Assembly: GCF_027409185.1 (NCBI RefSeq)
Contig: NC_084463.1
Coordinates: forward strand, 116,722,133 to 116,786,132
Reading direction: 5' to 3'
Length of the DNA: 64,000 nt
From: Cynocephalus volans
Lineage: Eukaryota > Chordata > Mammalia > Dermoptera > Cynocephalidae
The notes under the pieces were generated by a model. It saw nothing but the letters and a program-made list of their open reading frames with translations. It ran no database searches and was not told the origin of the DNA. Positions 31,085 to 43,100 of this stretch are shown piece after piece; position 1 is the first letter of the stretch; each line of letters opens with the position of its first letter. The translations under genes were made by a program, and so were the position numbers.

Positions 31085-31185
31085 TTAGACAAAGGTGTAG
31101 TGGAGTCCGTTGCTTAAGGGGGGGGAAGGTGGCACCGTCCTGGAGGACAGGGGGGCTTTAGGCGGGAGAAGGGCCAGCTGCTGCG
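31085..31185 (-). CDS. PLEKHA7: PLEKHA7 long-isoform terminal exon ending TFV
   Basis: The acceptor cccgtctag at 31186-31187 gives the phase needed by the previous exon. The exon then encodes QQLALLPPKAPLSSRTVPPS followed by PPLSNGLHYTFV and TAA at 31085-31087. The last residues T-F-V fit a class I PDZ ligand. The alternative acceptor at 31381 gives a stop within about ten codons in the required phase. The choice of acceptor is inference. Confidence 0.65.
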
Positions 31186-34100
31186 CTAGACGGGGCACAT
31201 AGGAATTAAGCGGTGCATTAGACTCCTCAACTGCTCCCACAGCACCTGACACCCCACTTGGCAGGGCTGGGGTGGTGTGGGCCCCCTGCCCACTACTAAT
31301 GTCCTGGGCTTGGGTGGCAGATCCATGGGGCCTGGTGGAGAACTGGCTAGGACCGGCCCACAGTTCCCAGATATGTGTCTGAGACAGAAAGAGGGAGCAG
31401 AAATGAGGAAAGGCTGCAGCAAAGACGGCCACTGAGTGAGGAGGAGAGTAAGGCCCTGCCAACTGACCACCGGTGTTAGGGCTGGGTGTGCTCATCTGCT
31501 GGTTATGAGGAAGCCAAGGATGGCAGATCCACAGAGTTAGAGCAAGCACAGGCGAGAGGAATACACTCTATGGTGGGGGAGCAGCCCCTGCTAGAACATT
31601 CTACTGGGGGAGGAGCTCAAAAGGTGCTCAGATGAGTCCCAGGGTCATTAGGAGGAGGGGCATGGAAGAACTATCTCCTATGTCCCTAGCCACACAATGC
31701 CACACTGACCACCTCTCAGCCCACTCAGCATGCCCTAGAAGGGAGTGAGGACAGCAGGGGTTCCAGGGACTCTGTGCAGGACCAGGGTATGGGGGCAGAG
31801 AACAGGCTTCTGCGGAGACTCTCCCCTTGTTGTCTACCCTCCCATTGCCCCCTGAGGTGAAGGAAACACTCTGCTCCCCAGACCAGACTTCCCAGGACCA
31901 GTCACCTCAAGGCCCTGCAGGCCCCACCCTTGGCCACTTCTAGACCCTTTGGCCAGGATTGAAGGATGGGTACGGACTGTACCAGCACTTCAGGCTCTAA
32001 GATCATTCTCTCCCCAGAAGGAGAACACCTGGCCAGGGCACCAGTTAGCCACACAGTGGCCCATGCACCTGGGGAGAATGGCACTAGGTGAACTGTGAAG
32101 GCACATGTAGGGGGGTGAGCCGTGGGTGGAAGGAGGAGCCTGGAGCCTCTCTCCTGGCTGAGACAGAAAGCAGCCTCTTTACAAACACACAAATGCTTGC
32201 ACGCATGTGTCACACATGCATGCTCCCACCCCACAGTGCTATTTTTCCAACTGGCCAGCAAAGTCCCACTCCCCAAGTCCTGCATTCTGGCACAAGACAG
32301 TCTGACAAGGTGAACAGTGGCCTTGGTTTGAGAACCAAAGCAAGGGTCCCAGGAGGATCAGAACAGTCCCCCTTTGCCCTGCCCCAGCAAGAAGTCCAAG
32401 CACCAATGGCTTTCCTGCCATCTTCTTCATGAGATCAGAAAACTTAGCCTTGGTCCCTTGGCTCGGGGCCTAAAAAACCCATTCTTATCCTGCAATCTCA
32501 GAGGAAGTCAAATAGCACCGTGTCCTCCTGGGACCTCTTTCCCCTGACACTCTTGGGCCCCGTCATGGTCTCCCCCACTGCCTGGTCTGCACCACCTCCC
32601 CTTCCAAGCCCTGCTGTCCTCATGGGACAGGACACCCTCTGGTCAGGAGAACATACCACTGGCCCTCAACTACCAACCCTGACACCTGGTTTTCCACTCA
32701 CTCATATCTCTGGAACAGCCCATGTTGGGTCTGAGCTCCAAGTATGTGTGGGCAGGGCCTTGGCCTTGGAGGCTGGCCTCCAGGACCTTACCTGCCACCT
32801 GCTTGCTGCGCTGGGAGGCCTCTGAGGCCAGGGCGTAGGAGATGTTGATGATGCGCTCCTGCTCTTGCAGCTGCGAGTCCAGGTCGGCCACACTGTTCCG
32901 GTCCTGGCCTGATGTTGGCTGCAGGTTGCCCATGCTGCAGGAGGGCCAGAAAGCAGGTTCTGGGCCCTTGCCAACTATGGCCATCAGCCTCAGGAGTGGA
33001 GGGTGTCCCTGGCCTGGAAGTTCTCAACATTTTGGGGAGCATCAGATGAAAACTGTGGACTTTCTCCTTAAAGGAAGGTGTGCATGCTTCTACCCAGACA
33101 CCCAATCACAGCTTTGCTCCTCCTCTAGGAGTGCCGCAGACCTCAAGTAAAGAGCTCCAGCTGGAGGCTGCTGTTTAGTTCAGACATGAAACGGCTACCC
33201 TACTCTGAAAGGGAGGCTTACAACAACAGGTTTAAGTTTCTAAAGCTATGGAGGCTAAAGGGATAGGAAAGCCACTTCCTAGGGCCTGAGTCCAGCCTCC
33301 GGGGAAGTGGGTAAGGCCTCTGGCACCCTTAGGACAAGGCTGGGGCCTTTGGCTCTGGTATACGGGTCTGAGTGAGGGAGCACAGCACAAATGCTGGGAG
33401 GACCTTCATTAGAGCTCCAACTGGGTCGCTTCACAGCCTTGCCTGGTTCCATTCCACATTTGCTAGGGTCACTCAGTATGCAGATTTGGGGGTGAGCACC
33501 CAGACCATGAGAGTTTCAGGACTTTCCCAATGACCTAGGCAAGATTCCTCGCTGATCTGTTGGTGATGTGCTGAGTACCAGTCTGCCTCTCCAATGAGCA
33601 GGGCTTACTGAGTTGGAGGCCTGGCACACCACACACTCCAGTCAGCCTGACCCAGGGCCTGCATGGTTGAGACACTACTTGGGCTGGCAAGAATTGAGCA
33701 AGCGAGAACTGACCTTGACCGGGCGAGGATGTTGCGGATCTTCTCGGCTTTGCGATACCGAGCCTGTAGCTCCTCGAGACTGGGTGGCTCTTCAGGGTCC
33801 AGCTCCACGTAACGCTCTGGGATGGAGACCTTCTCTGGTTTGGACAGCTGGGGAGAGGACCAGGAGGTGGTAGAGGGGAGGCTCGGGTGTTTGGGTTTGG
33901 GAACTGCTTCCCCACCCAACTTCCCTTCCCACCATAAGGAAGCAAACAGAGTCCACAGAGGCTATAATAACAAAACTAGTCAATTGTGGAATCAGGATTT
34001 GAACCTAGGTACAACTCCAAAGCCCATGTTCCATTATACCAGACAACCTCCCACAGCCCAAAAGGGAAGGGAAGGGTAAGGCAAAACAACTAGACTAAGG

Positions 34101-37100
34101 GCCGAGCCCGTGGCGCACTCGGGAGAGTGCAGTGCTGGGAGTGCAGCGATACTCCCGCCGCGGGTTCGGATCCTATATAGGACTGGCCGGTGCACTCACT
34201 GGCTGAGTGCTGGTCACGAAAAAGACAAAAAAAAAAAAAAAAAAAAAACTAGACTAAAAGCTCTCAGGATAAAAATGATTATCCTTAATGTTACCCTCAA
34301 GGCCCTTCATGATCTGACCCCTGCTGACCTCTCCAGTCCCACTGAACCACCAGTTCTTCCAGTTCCCTCCCACAGTGGAGCCTTAGTCCCTGTGGTGCTC
34401 TCTGCCTTCCCTTTGCTCCACTGACTCTCATCCTATCGACCTTACCTTGAGAAGACTTCCCTGATCCCCCTCCCATTACTGTTTTCTGTTCACCATTGTC
34501 TCCCTGCTGTCTAATGCAGGGACCTGGTGCTTAGTAGCCCTTCAGCAAATATTCCTTGAATGAATGGATGATGGATAAATGGATGACGGCTGGATGAAAA
34601 GAAGTGATAGTGCTTTCTGTCCCTACAAAAGCTCTTCTGATTTAGACACGTGGTAGCTATGCTGTATCCACTGCTTTCCAGAGGAAAATGGCCCCAACCT
34701 CCTCCCCATCACTATCTCATCCAGCGGCAAACTCAGCTTGGTGAAATTCTGCTTGGGCTAAGAACACTAAAGGTAACTTTGGCATGCCCTGGGGAAATTT
34801 TTCCTCCTTGAATTAGAAAGGCACATTAAAACTGGTTCCCATACTGGCCAGCTGCAAAAAAAAAATGGGGGTGGGGGTAGGGGAGGGCAAATATGGTCTT
34901 GGATTGAAACCCATGTAGCCCTTTCACTCTTCTAAAAGATGGCAAGAAATAAGCTCTTCTCTATTATTTCCAATGAGGGCAGATCTAGAGGAAGACTACA
35001 TAGTAGCAGGAGGGATTTAGGTTAGAGATAAGGAAGAACTTTTTCCCTGGGCTGACAGGCCAATTAGGACACTATAGAACACACTTCCACTGCCAAGGCA
35101 GCATGTGGAAGCTTTTGTGAATCTGAGAAAACAGACCTTCGGCCAAAGAAAAAAGGTCTGGAGTCAGGGGAAGGGCCTTATTAACCCCTGGAGCCCCAGC
35201 TGACCCCAAAACTCAGCAACTCCACAGGCCTGTTTTGTACATATGGCTCCTTTGTTCCCAAAGACCACATGCGCCCCTAACACATTGAGTCAGGTAGATA
35301 CCACTGGCAAAATCAGCTTGTGAGTGGACCCACCCCTGCCTCTTAAAAACAGGAGGGAGGCACCCAGCAGCACAGCTCCTCTTCAGCACCCGTTCTCCTA
35401 TCAGACACACCTGTGAGGAAGTTTCACTGCGGCCCCACCTATATCCACCCTTCATGTGGTGAGAACGTTTCCTCTCATGCAGTTTCAGGGCAGGCCAAGC
35501 CCCGGTACAAATGTTTTGGGGACATTTATGGGCCACTGTGTGATTCATTCAACATAGTCCTCATTCAGCAAATATTTACAGAGCACCTACTGTGTACCTG
35601 GGCTGGTGCTAAGGATACAGAGGTGAAAAGAAGCAGCCATAGACACTGCCCTGCAGAGCTTACAAATGGCATGATATAAGCCACAGGAGATTACCTATGT
35701 CTTGAAGACACTGAGTCTGTCATCCCCAGTTGCCTTTCCTGACATTTCTGGTTGGTAGATGCAGGTCTCACTTGTTTTCCTGGGCCTGCCCTGTCATGAT
35801 GCATGTGAGCCACCAGAGGGCGTCAGAAGAACTCAGACCAGAACTAAGCACAGTCTTCCAGCTTCCGTCAGGGCTGAAAATCTCACCAGTGATTTTCAAA
35901 CATGCCCCCCATTTTCCCCAAGTCTGATTGCCCAAGTCGGCCTGACTGGCCAGTTATAAGGCCAAAACCTGGTGTTCCAGGGGACCTTTCCGAACAATAA
36001 CTACCACTGTCTCATGGGCCTACAATGTGCCAGGCTTTCTGATCCTGGGAACACAATAAGTAACTTAATCCTCCCTACAACCCACTTTACTGTTGAGGAA
36101 ACTGAGACACAGAGAAGTTAAAATTACAAATTGCCCCAAGTTACAGAGAAAGACTTGACCCTTCACTAAAACAACCTGGGCTCCTTCTATTGCCTCAAGC
36201 TGCTATCCATCCATTTCCTGGGCTACACTGAAGCTGAGCTTTATCCCCATGCAGAACAAGGCCCCCAGTGGGAGGGTTGATAAGGCTGGGAGCTCAAAGG
36301 CCACTTCTCCCTGGAGAACATGAAGGAAGCCCCTGCCCTCACCTCTCTGCTGATGTCCAAGTCATAGTCTTGAGGTTCCATGTCCAACTCAGTGACAGGC
36401 ATGGTCTGTACTTTTAACCAGCCATTCTCCTTGTCCTTTCTGTCCCTTGGCATGGCCCGTTCCAGCAACTGCAGGTCAAAGTCCTGCTCACGCTTCCACT
36501 GGCAATAGAACAAGAGGGTTAAACGCAGTCACTTCCTGACTGCTAAAAGAGTCACGCTGGTCCCCTTTTGGATGGGTCTTGTGGGTATGGGGTCCTGGGA
36601 AGATGGACCTGTGACCCATTAGGGAAAAGCTGTGTGCTGTAACTCCATGTGTAACAGAGAACAAGGCCTCTGTCCCCTTCATATGGCCTGTTCCAGACTG
36701 CTGATTGTTCTCTGATCTCAGCTCCCAGAGGATTCAAACATGCACCCTCAGGGCAAAGGTCTAAAGCCCACGACTTCATGCTCACAATAGTCCTCAGAGA
36801 TAGAGAAGGCTCCCAGATCTGAGAGCGTGACCCTAAAACAGAATCTGCGACAGAACTCCAGAGAAAGGCTTTGCCCCTTCTTCTGCGTCACAGCTCATGA
36901 AAGCCTTTCTGGCTCAGGAGCCAAATGTCCTAGGCTTAGAAGTAAGGGAAAACACAAACCCTCAGAGGTCCTGCTAAGCAAGTGGAATAACCAAGAGCCT
37001 CTCTATTGGGTATCCAAAAGGATACATTCAGGGCTGGGGGATACTGCACCCACAGCAGGGCTGTGGAGGTAAGCAGGAGCAGCTTGGGGCCAGTGAGGCA

Positions 37101-40100
37101 CACAAACTGCTGTGTAACATAGTATCTATTTGGGATAGGTGTTTTCTTTAAATTAGAAAAAAAACTGAATCATGTAAAATTGAAATGCTAAATCAAATTC
37201 AACCGTTTTCAAGGCTATTCCACAGTATCAACTTTGTAGCAAGCTTCTCTTCACAAGAGGGAAAATCTAACCCAATTATTTTAAGATCCAAGCACGACTG
37301 TCCAGCTCCAGGGTGGCTTCTTGTTCATCCATGGCTGGTGTCCTCAAAAGCCTTTGACCACTGAGCAGGTTGTTGGGAATAGAACAGGCTCAAAGCATCT
37401 CTTCTCTTGAGCAGAAGCCAAGTGGATGCTTACCCATCCCCGGTCATCAAGCCCCAAATGGTCATGATATTCTTTGGTGTCCCCTCAAGTCCCTCCAAAA
37501 CTCCAAACCCATAGCCATACCAGCACATTTCACCCATTCATGCACAAGCTCTCACTACTGACTCCAAACCAATGTAATGGTTCTTAGGTGACCATTTTCC
37601 AGTTAAAGTTTGAAATGATTAGGCAATTGAATTTCCAGGGATGAGAAATTAATGACTCACAAAGAAAACGCACATTTTCTTACATGCTCACAAGTGCTCC
37701 AAATAGAGACAAGTCCTCATTTAAACCCAGCCTGATTGTTTCCACAAACAGGAAAAGTTCACTCAACTCTACAAAGTATCCTGGGGAAGAAACACGCCAA
37801 TCCATTATTATTAAGCAACATGTTTATTGGCGTTGATGCAGAGACTTACACAAGCCTTTTTTTTTTAAGAGAAAACTTACAAGATATTCAAATTACGATT
37901 TTTAGATATTCTCTACATTTGAAACACCAGGTTGTAAAAGGTCAGTGTTACCCCACATGACATTTAAAACTTATAAAATTTAAAACTTACTGGGTTTGCA
38001 TCTTTTAAAGAGATGAATGTCCTGGGTCTTATCCCTTTGGTGTCTGAGCTAACAGCTGCAGAGAGGCTCTCTGAATACGTACTGTATTTTGCTATCCATC
38101 CAAGTTATTAAATACCAGAAACACAAAAAGTTTTCCATAAAAAATTGTGTGATGGGGCTGGAGGAGTTGAAACTGAACAATCTCACACCTGGTAGAACTT
38201 ATTCAAACGTGCAATCACTGAAGTCCGTGTCTACTGTCCAGGCATAAGGCATGGATTTTGATAAATTCGTAATGCCCAGACCTCTGCCAATGACTGTGGT
38301 CCTCAGGCAGTGGGTTGGCTCAGGCTTGCGGAGTGGCTTTTGGGACAAGTGAATTATGAGTCAGTAGGCCTGCAGGAAGGAGGGCAGCAGAAAGGTGAGT
38401 CCCATCTGGGGGTGCTTGCTAGGCTACAGAAACAAGAGCTGCTATTGTAAGCCTCGTAACAAACAGCACAGGCCAGTTAGAAAATGTTCAATGCAAATCA
38501 GAAGCTTCTGTAAACACAATCAGGCAGGATTAGAGAGGCAACGAGCGGTAACACTAAAAGCAAAAGAGCTTGTGCAATGAATTAGAGAAAGAACAGTCAG
38601 GCTAGGGAGACATGGGATTTCAAACAGGAAAAAATCAAATGGAATGTTTCCAAAAGGGACATAAGGCGACTGTGGGCAGGGCACAGTGCCATGAAGCACC
38701 ACCAGGGGGCAGCACAGATCTCCCCAGCTCTCCTGGGCACCCTGGGGCCTCTCAGCACCACCAGCTGTGGGAGACCACCAGCCCTCAGGATTGTGGGCAC
38801 CAACCCATGCTCAGTTGCCCAAGGTTTGGGAAGATGGTTGGGTTGCTTGGGCTTCTCCTCACCAAATCATATCACCATCTTCCTCTACTCCTTGAACCCT
38901 CTATTCCCAAATCCTTAATTCAGCTGAGAGATTCCAAAAGCCGGCAAAAGCCCCTCTCAAGCTGCTCCTCAAGCCCTCTCTGCTTGGATAACTGCCTGGA
39001 TATTTTCTCAGGCTCCTAGGCCTCTGCCGTGAGATCCTCCCTCCTGCTCTGGTTCAAGGTTACCCTCTGACCAGGTCATACATGCAGCCTGTGTTGTGGA
39101 CAAATAGCCCTGTGGAGTGTGCTCTGAAGTATCTAGACCAACGAACAAATGGCCTACTCGCTCGGTGTGTGATGCACTTATGTTTGAGGGACTTGGGGAA
39201 GCTCTGCTCCCTGTCCCAGTCCCGCCTGCCTGGCCCCTCCTAACATACTGAGCCGAGATCTCCAGGGAGCGGCTGGCTGAGGTAGCGGGACGAGGGCAGG
39301 CCCGTCCTTTCTCCTTGGTTCAGCGTCCTCTTGCGCTCCCGGACCAGGGCCTTCTGGTGCCGCTTCATGCGCTCGAGCTGCTCCTCTGCACTCATCCTGC
39401 CCCGCTGGTGGTCCCCTGAGTACAGACGCTCCAAGGCACTCTTGGGTCTCTGAGGAGGAAGAGGGCGAGAGACACACAGAGCAGGTGGGCTGGAAACAGA
39501 GAGAGCAGCCACTCTGCTGGCTTCATTCCCGTTCTTTGTCTGTCTCTCTGTTTCTCTTTTTCTCTCTCTCTCTTGGCCACAGAGAACACTTCCTCTAAGT
39601 ACCACAATGCCCCACTTGTGCTTTCTGGGCAGCACCCCCTTCTGCAGATGCAGACACCAAGGCCCAGGCCTGCCCAGCTGGGCACACATGCAGCACAGAT
39701 GAGTCCAGAACCCAGGCTGCAGACTTCTTGGGCTTCCTCCTGTGATCCTGACAGGCTGGAGAGATAGCTGGGGGATCCTTGGGAAATAAAGAGGGCAGTG
39801 TGATGCCCTTCCCTGGTGGGCAGTGGGTGACAGGGACCCTGAGCTCAGGAGGGGCTGAGGTCTCCTCAGAGACCACAGGATTGTGAGTCACTTTTCATCT
39901 AGGAGTCCCTCCCACTGTGCATGAGGGAGCAGTGAGCTCCTTGACAACTCAAGGCCACTCACAGGGAAGGTCACCTTGCTGCTTTCGGCATTTAGACCCC
40001 TCCGGAGCGTGACGTAGGGAGCAATGGTGGATGACTGCTGGAGCCTCGACGTGGACCCCGAGAGCCCTTAATGAGGAAGGAGAAGGGTGAGCATATTTGT

Positions 40101-43100
40101 GGTGGGTTGGACAGTCCCCTGGTCCCTCTATAATCTCCCCCCACTCCCGTAAGGGGACCAAGAGTGCCCAGCCAATAGCCACTCTTCTTTTCTTCCTCCC
40201 CAGGGCCAGGAAGAGCAAGGCCCCAGGAAGAGGATAGGGGCCAGCCCAGGGATGCCCCCAATGAGGGACAGTGTCCCTGAGGATCTGTGGACTACTCCAG
40301 GCTTCCCTTACGTGCAGAAGGCCTGGGATGCTTGGCAGGTGGACAGACTGGAGGGGTAGGAATGACCTTCAACCCTCTCCTTCCTGACACACTCCTGTGC
40401 ATCCTGCAAAGCCCAACTCAGGATGAGGGAGGACAGTGAGAAGGGAGCCCAACTGAGGAGGAAGTGTGTTTGTTTAAACAAAGGACTCATAGAGTCTTGG
40501 AGTGACACAAGAGGAAAAAGTCCTCTGGAAGGCCTGAGATGGCTGTGCTGGTGACAGTCACCCAACACCCCAGCCTGCAGGGTGCAGTGGCTTGGAGCCA
40601 GAGCACTGGGACTGTCTTCCGGCTCCATCACTCAGCAGTTAATTGGCAAGTTATTTAATTTCTGAGCCTTGGCTTCCCTTTCTCTAAGATGGGAATAATA
40701 ACAGCACTTCCCTCACAGGGTTGTTGTGAATACTAGGTGTATATAAAGTGCTTGGACAGTGCCGAGCTTCACAGTAATGGCTGGGGACAGATGTTACAAA
40801 AGGGGAAGAGGATCAGGATGTGGGCCTGAGGAAGGCAGCCCAGCACTCCCTCTCAGTAGCTCATAGCTCATCCTACCTAGGCCCAAAGCTGCAGGAAGAA
40901 GGGCACAAGGAACTGGCTGAGGGTTGGGAGCAGTTCAGTGGGGTTGCCACAAAGACTCAGGGAGGGTCTTGCCTTACCTCTGCCTGGCAGCGTCTGGTAC
41001 CGGCTCTCAGAGCCCAGGAGTCCCAGGGAGGGCTGGGCCATGTCCACACTGAGGGTTGCCAGCTCAGGCTCACTAACATATGACCGGAGCTCCACCTGTG
41101 AGCATAGTCCCAGGTTGTCATACCTGCCCGGCATCATGCCACCTTCCCTCTCCCCACACACAGTGGGCAACCACAGGGGCCCTCCCTGCTCACCCTCGAG
41201 TCCCCGTTAACACACTGCCCCAGTTCCCGGTCTCGCTTCCTCTCGTCCGACTGCCGCTTGAGGCCCCGCACAGAAGTGTGCCGGATGATGGTGGCCTCCC
41301 TTGGCAGAGGTGGCACAGCCGGGGGCTGGTCCTCCGGGCTGTAGAGTTCCGGGAGTGGGGGCCTGGGAGGCGCCTCATCTTCCTGCTCAGAAAGAGAACC
41401 AGAACCAGTGCCCAGTGCAACGGAGCTGGCGGGGGGGGGACTGCTGAGTGGCACCACCACACACACACACAGTGATGGCCCAAAGGGCCAGAACAGGCCA
41501 CTTTGGAGGCACAGAACATGACCACCTCAGCCAAGGAGTGCTAACATTTCCCCTGGAGATGCTGTGAAGAGGGGAGATACCTCTGCTCCATCTCTATTCT
41601 TCTCTTTGATTCATGTTTTCTATTTTTCAAAGTGTCACCTGCTCATACTGCCCCCAAATCCACAACTCAGGTCTCCTGGGGTCATGCTGTTGGCACAGTG
41701 CCAAACTGCTTCCTCCCCACTTGGAGCACACCAGAGGGTAGGCTAGCTGCTAACTCTGCATCACTTCTAGATCTATGGCAGCACCCCCCACCTGGAGCAA
41801 AACAGCCATCCCACACCACCATGCTTAGACTGGGCCACCTTACTGGCCCAGCCGGAGCAGATCTGAGCAAGGATGCAGCCTACATCCTCCTGCCCTTTCT
41901 ATCAGAAATGTGCTTGGTTACAAAATATTTCCTCCTTCCTGACTTGGACAGAATAGGCAGCCAGGATGAATGACTCACTGCCTACCACACAACCCACCAC
42001 CTAGAATGTGATGAATGTAACTATTTTCCTTGAAACTCCCTGTCCAAAGTACTTTCTGAAGGCTGTGATTCCCCTGCCTACCAAGACTGGCCCTGACTGT
42101 CATAAACATCCACTCCTGGGACTCACTACCATCATGCCTTCTTCCTCCTAAATTCCCCCTTTCTTAGTCTAATTTGGCTTTGTTTTTCTGAATTTTGCAG
42201 AGTTCAGGAAAGGGCACTCCAAGCTTGCTTTGCAAAGATTTATCAGCACTCTCTTAAAGCAATACACTTTGTTGATTTGTGAACGTTAAGCTGCCTGCCT
42301 AAGAGACACACTGGTTCTCAGAGGATCAGATGTTTCCAATCCTGACAAGACCTTAGAATCCCCAATTTCTAAAAAGTTCTCCAGAAAGATAAATACAGAA
42401 TACTGATTGCCTTTGACTGAAGAGAATAGAACGTTGGAGTCAGACAGTGGAAGAGAGACACTTTATTATACACTTTTTTATATCTTTTGTTTTTGTAGCC
42501 TTTGAGAGTATTATGTTATAAAATATGATGCTAAACTCAAGAAAACAACCAAATAAAGAAGTTGCACACTGATAGCTACAGGCAATGATGTGGATGAATG
42601 TCATAAACATAATGTTGAAGAAAAGATGCATGACACAAAAGAGTACAGTATTACCTGTATACCAACATAATTAAAGTGTTTAGGAAGGCAAACAGAGGTA
42701 GTAAAACTTAAAAACAGCACCACCACCAAAAAGTAAGGGAGTTATTATCCAAAAAGTCAAGATAGTGGTTACTCCTGGCTGAAAGAGAGTGACCTGGACT
42801 GGGAAGGGATCCACAGGCTTCTGGTTGCTGGCAAAGTTCTATTTCTTGGTCTGGGTGTTGGTATAACATAGGTGGTCCCTTTGTTACTATTTGCTAAATT
42901 ATATATTCCTGTTTTATGTTATATTCAGATGGACATTATTGCACAAACAAATGTTAAAAACAAGCAAACAACAACAACAAAAATGGTAGAACTGGTAAAC
43001 ACACATATATCACTAGAAGGAGAGGAGAGAAGGACCGCTTCCCACCCCAGTGACCCTGATGCTCAACCAAGCTGAAAAAGTCCTGCCCAAGAGCCACAGA

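Noticed and set aside
31381..31400. Alternative acceptor for the last PLEKHA7 exon after tttctgtctcag
   Set aside because: It is a good acceptor, but in the phase set by the preceding exon it reaches a stop after about ten codons. The acceptor at 31186-31187 keeps the longer frame. I prefer the latter but cannot exclude use of the former.
34111..34173. A-box and B-box motifs that might suggest a tRNA gene
   Set aside because: The unit has no intact acceptor stem or CCA-adjacent end, and has a poly(A) tail and target duplication, so it is a SINE.
34842..34865. actggccagctgc followed by an A tract, like a SINE 3' end
   Set aside because: Too short to separate from chance; no body or target duplication was found.
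41456..41472. Short CA run next to a PLEKHA7 exon
   Set aside because: Only a brief dinucleotide repeat; too short to report as a feature.
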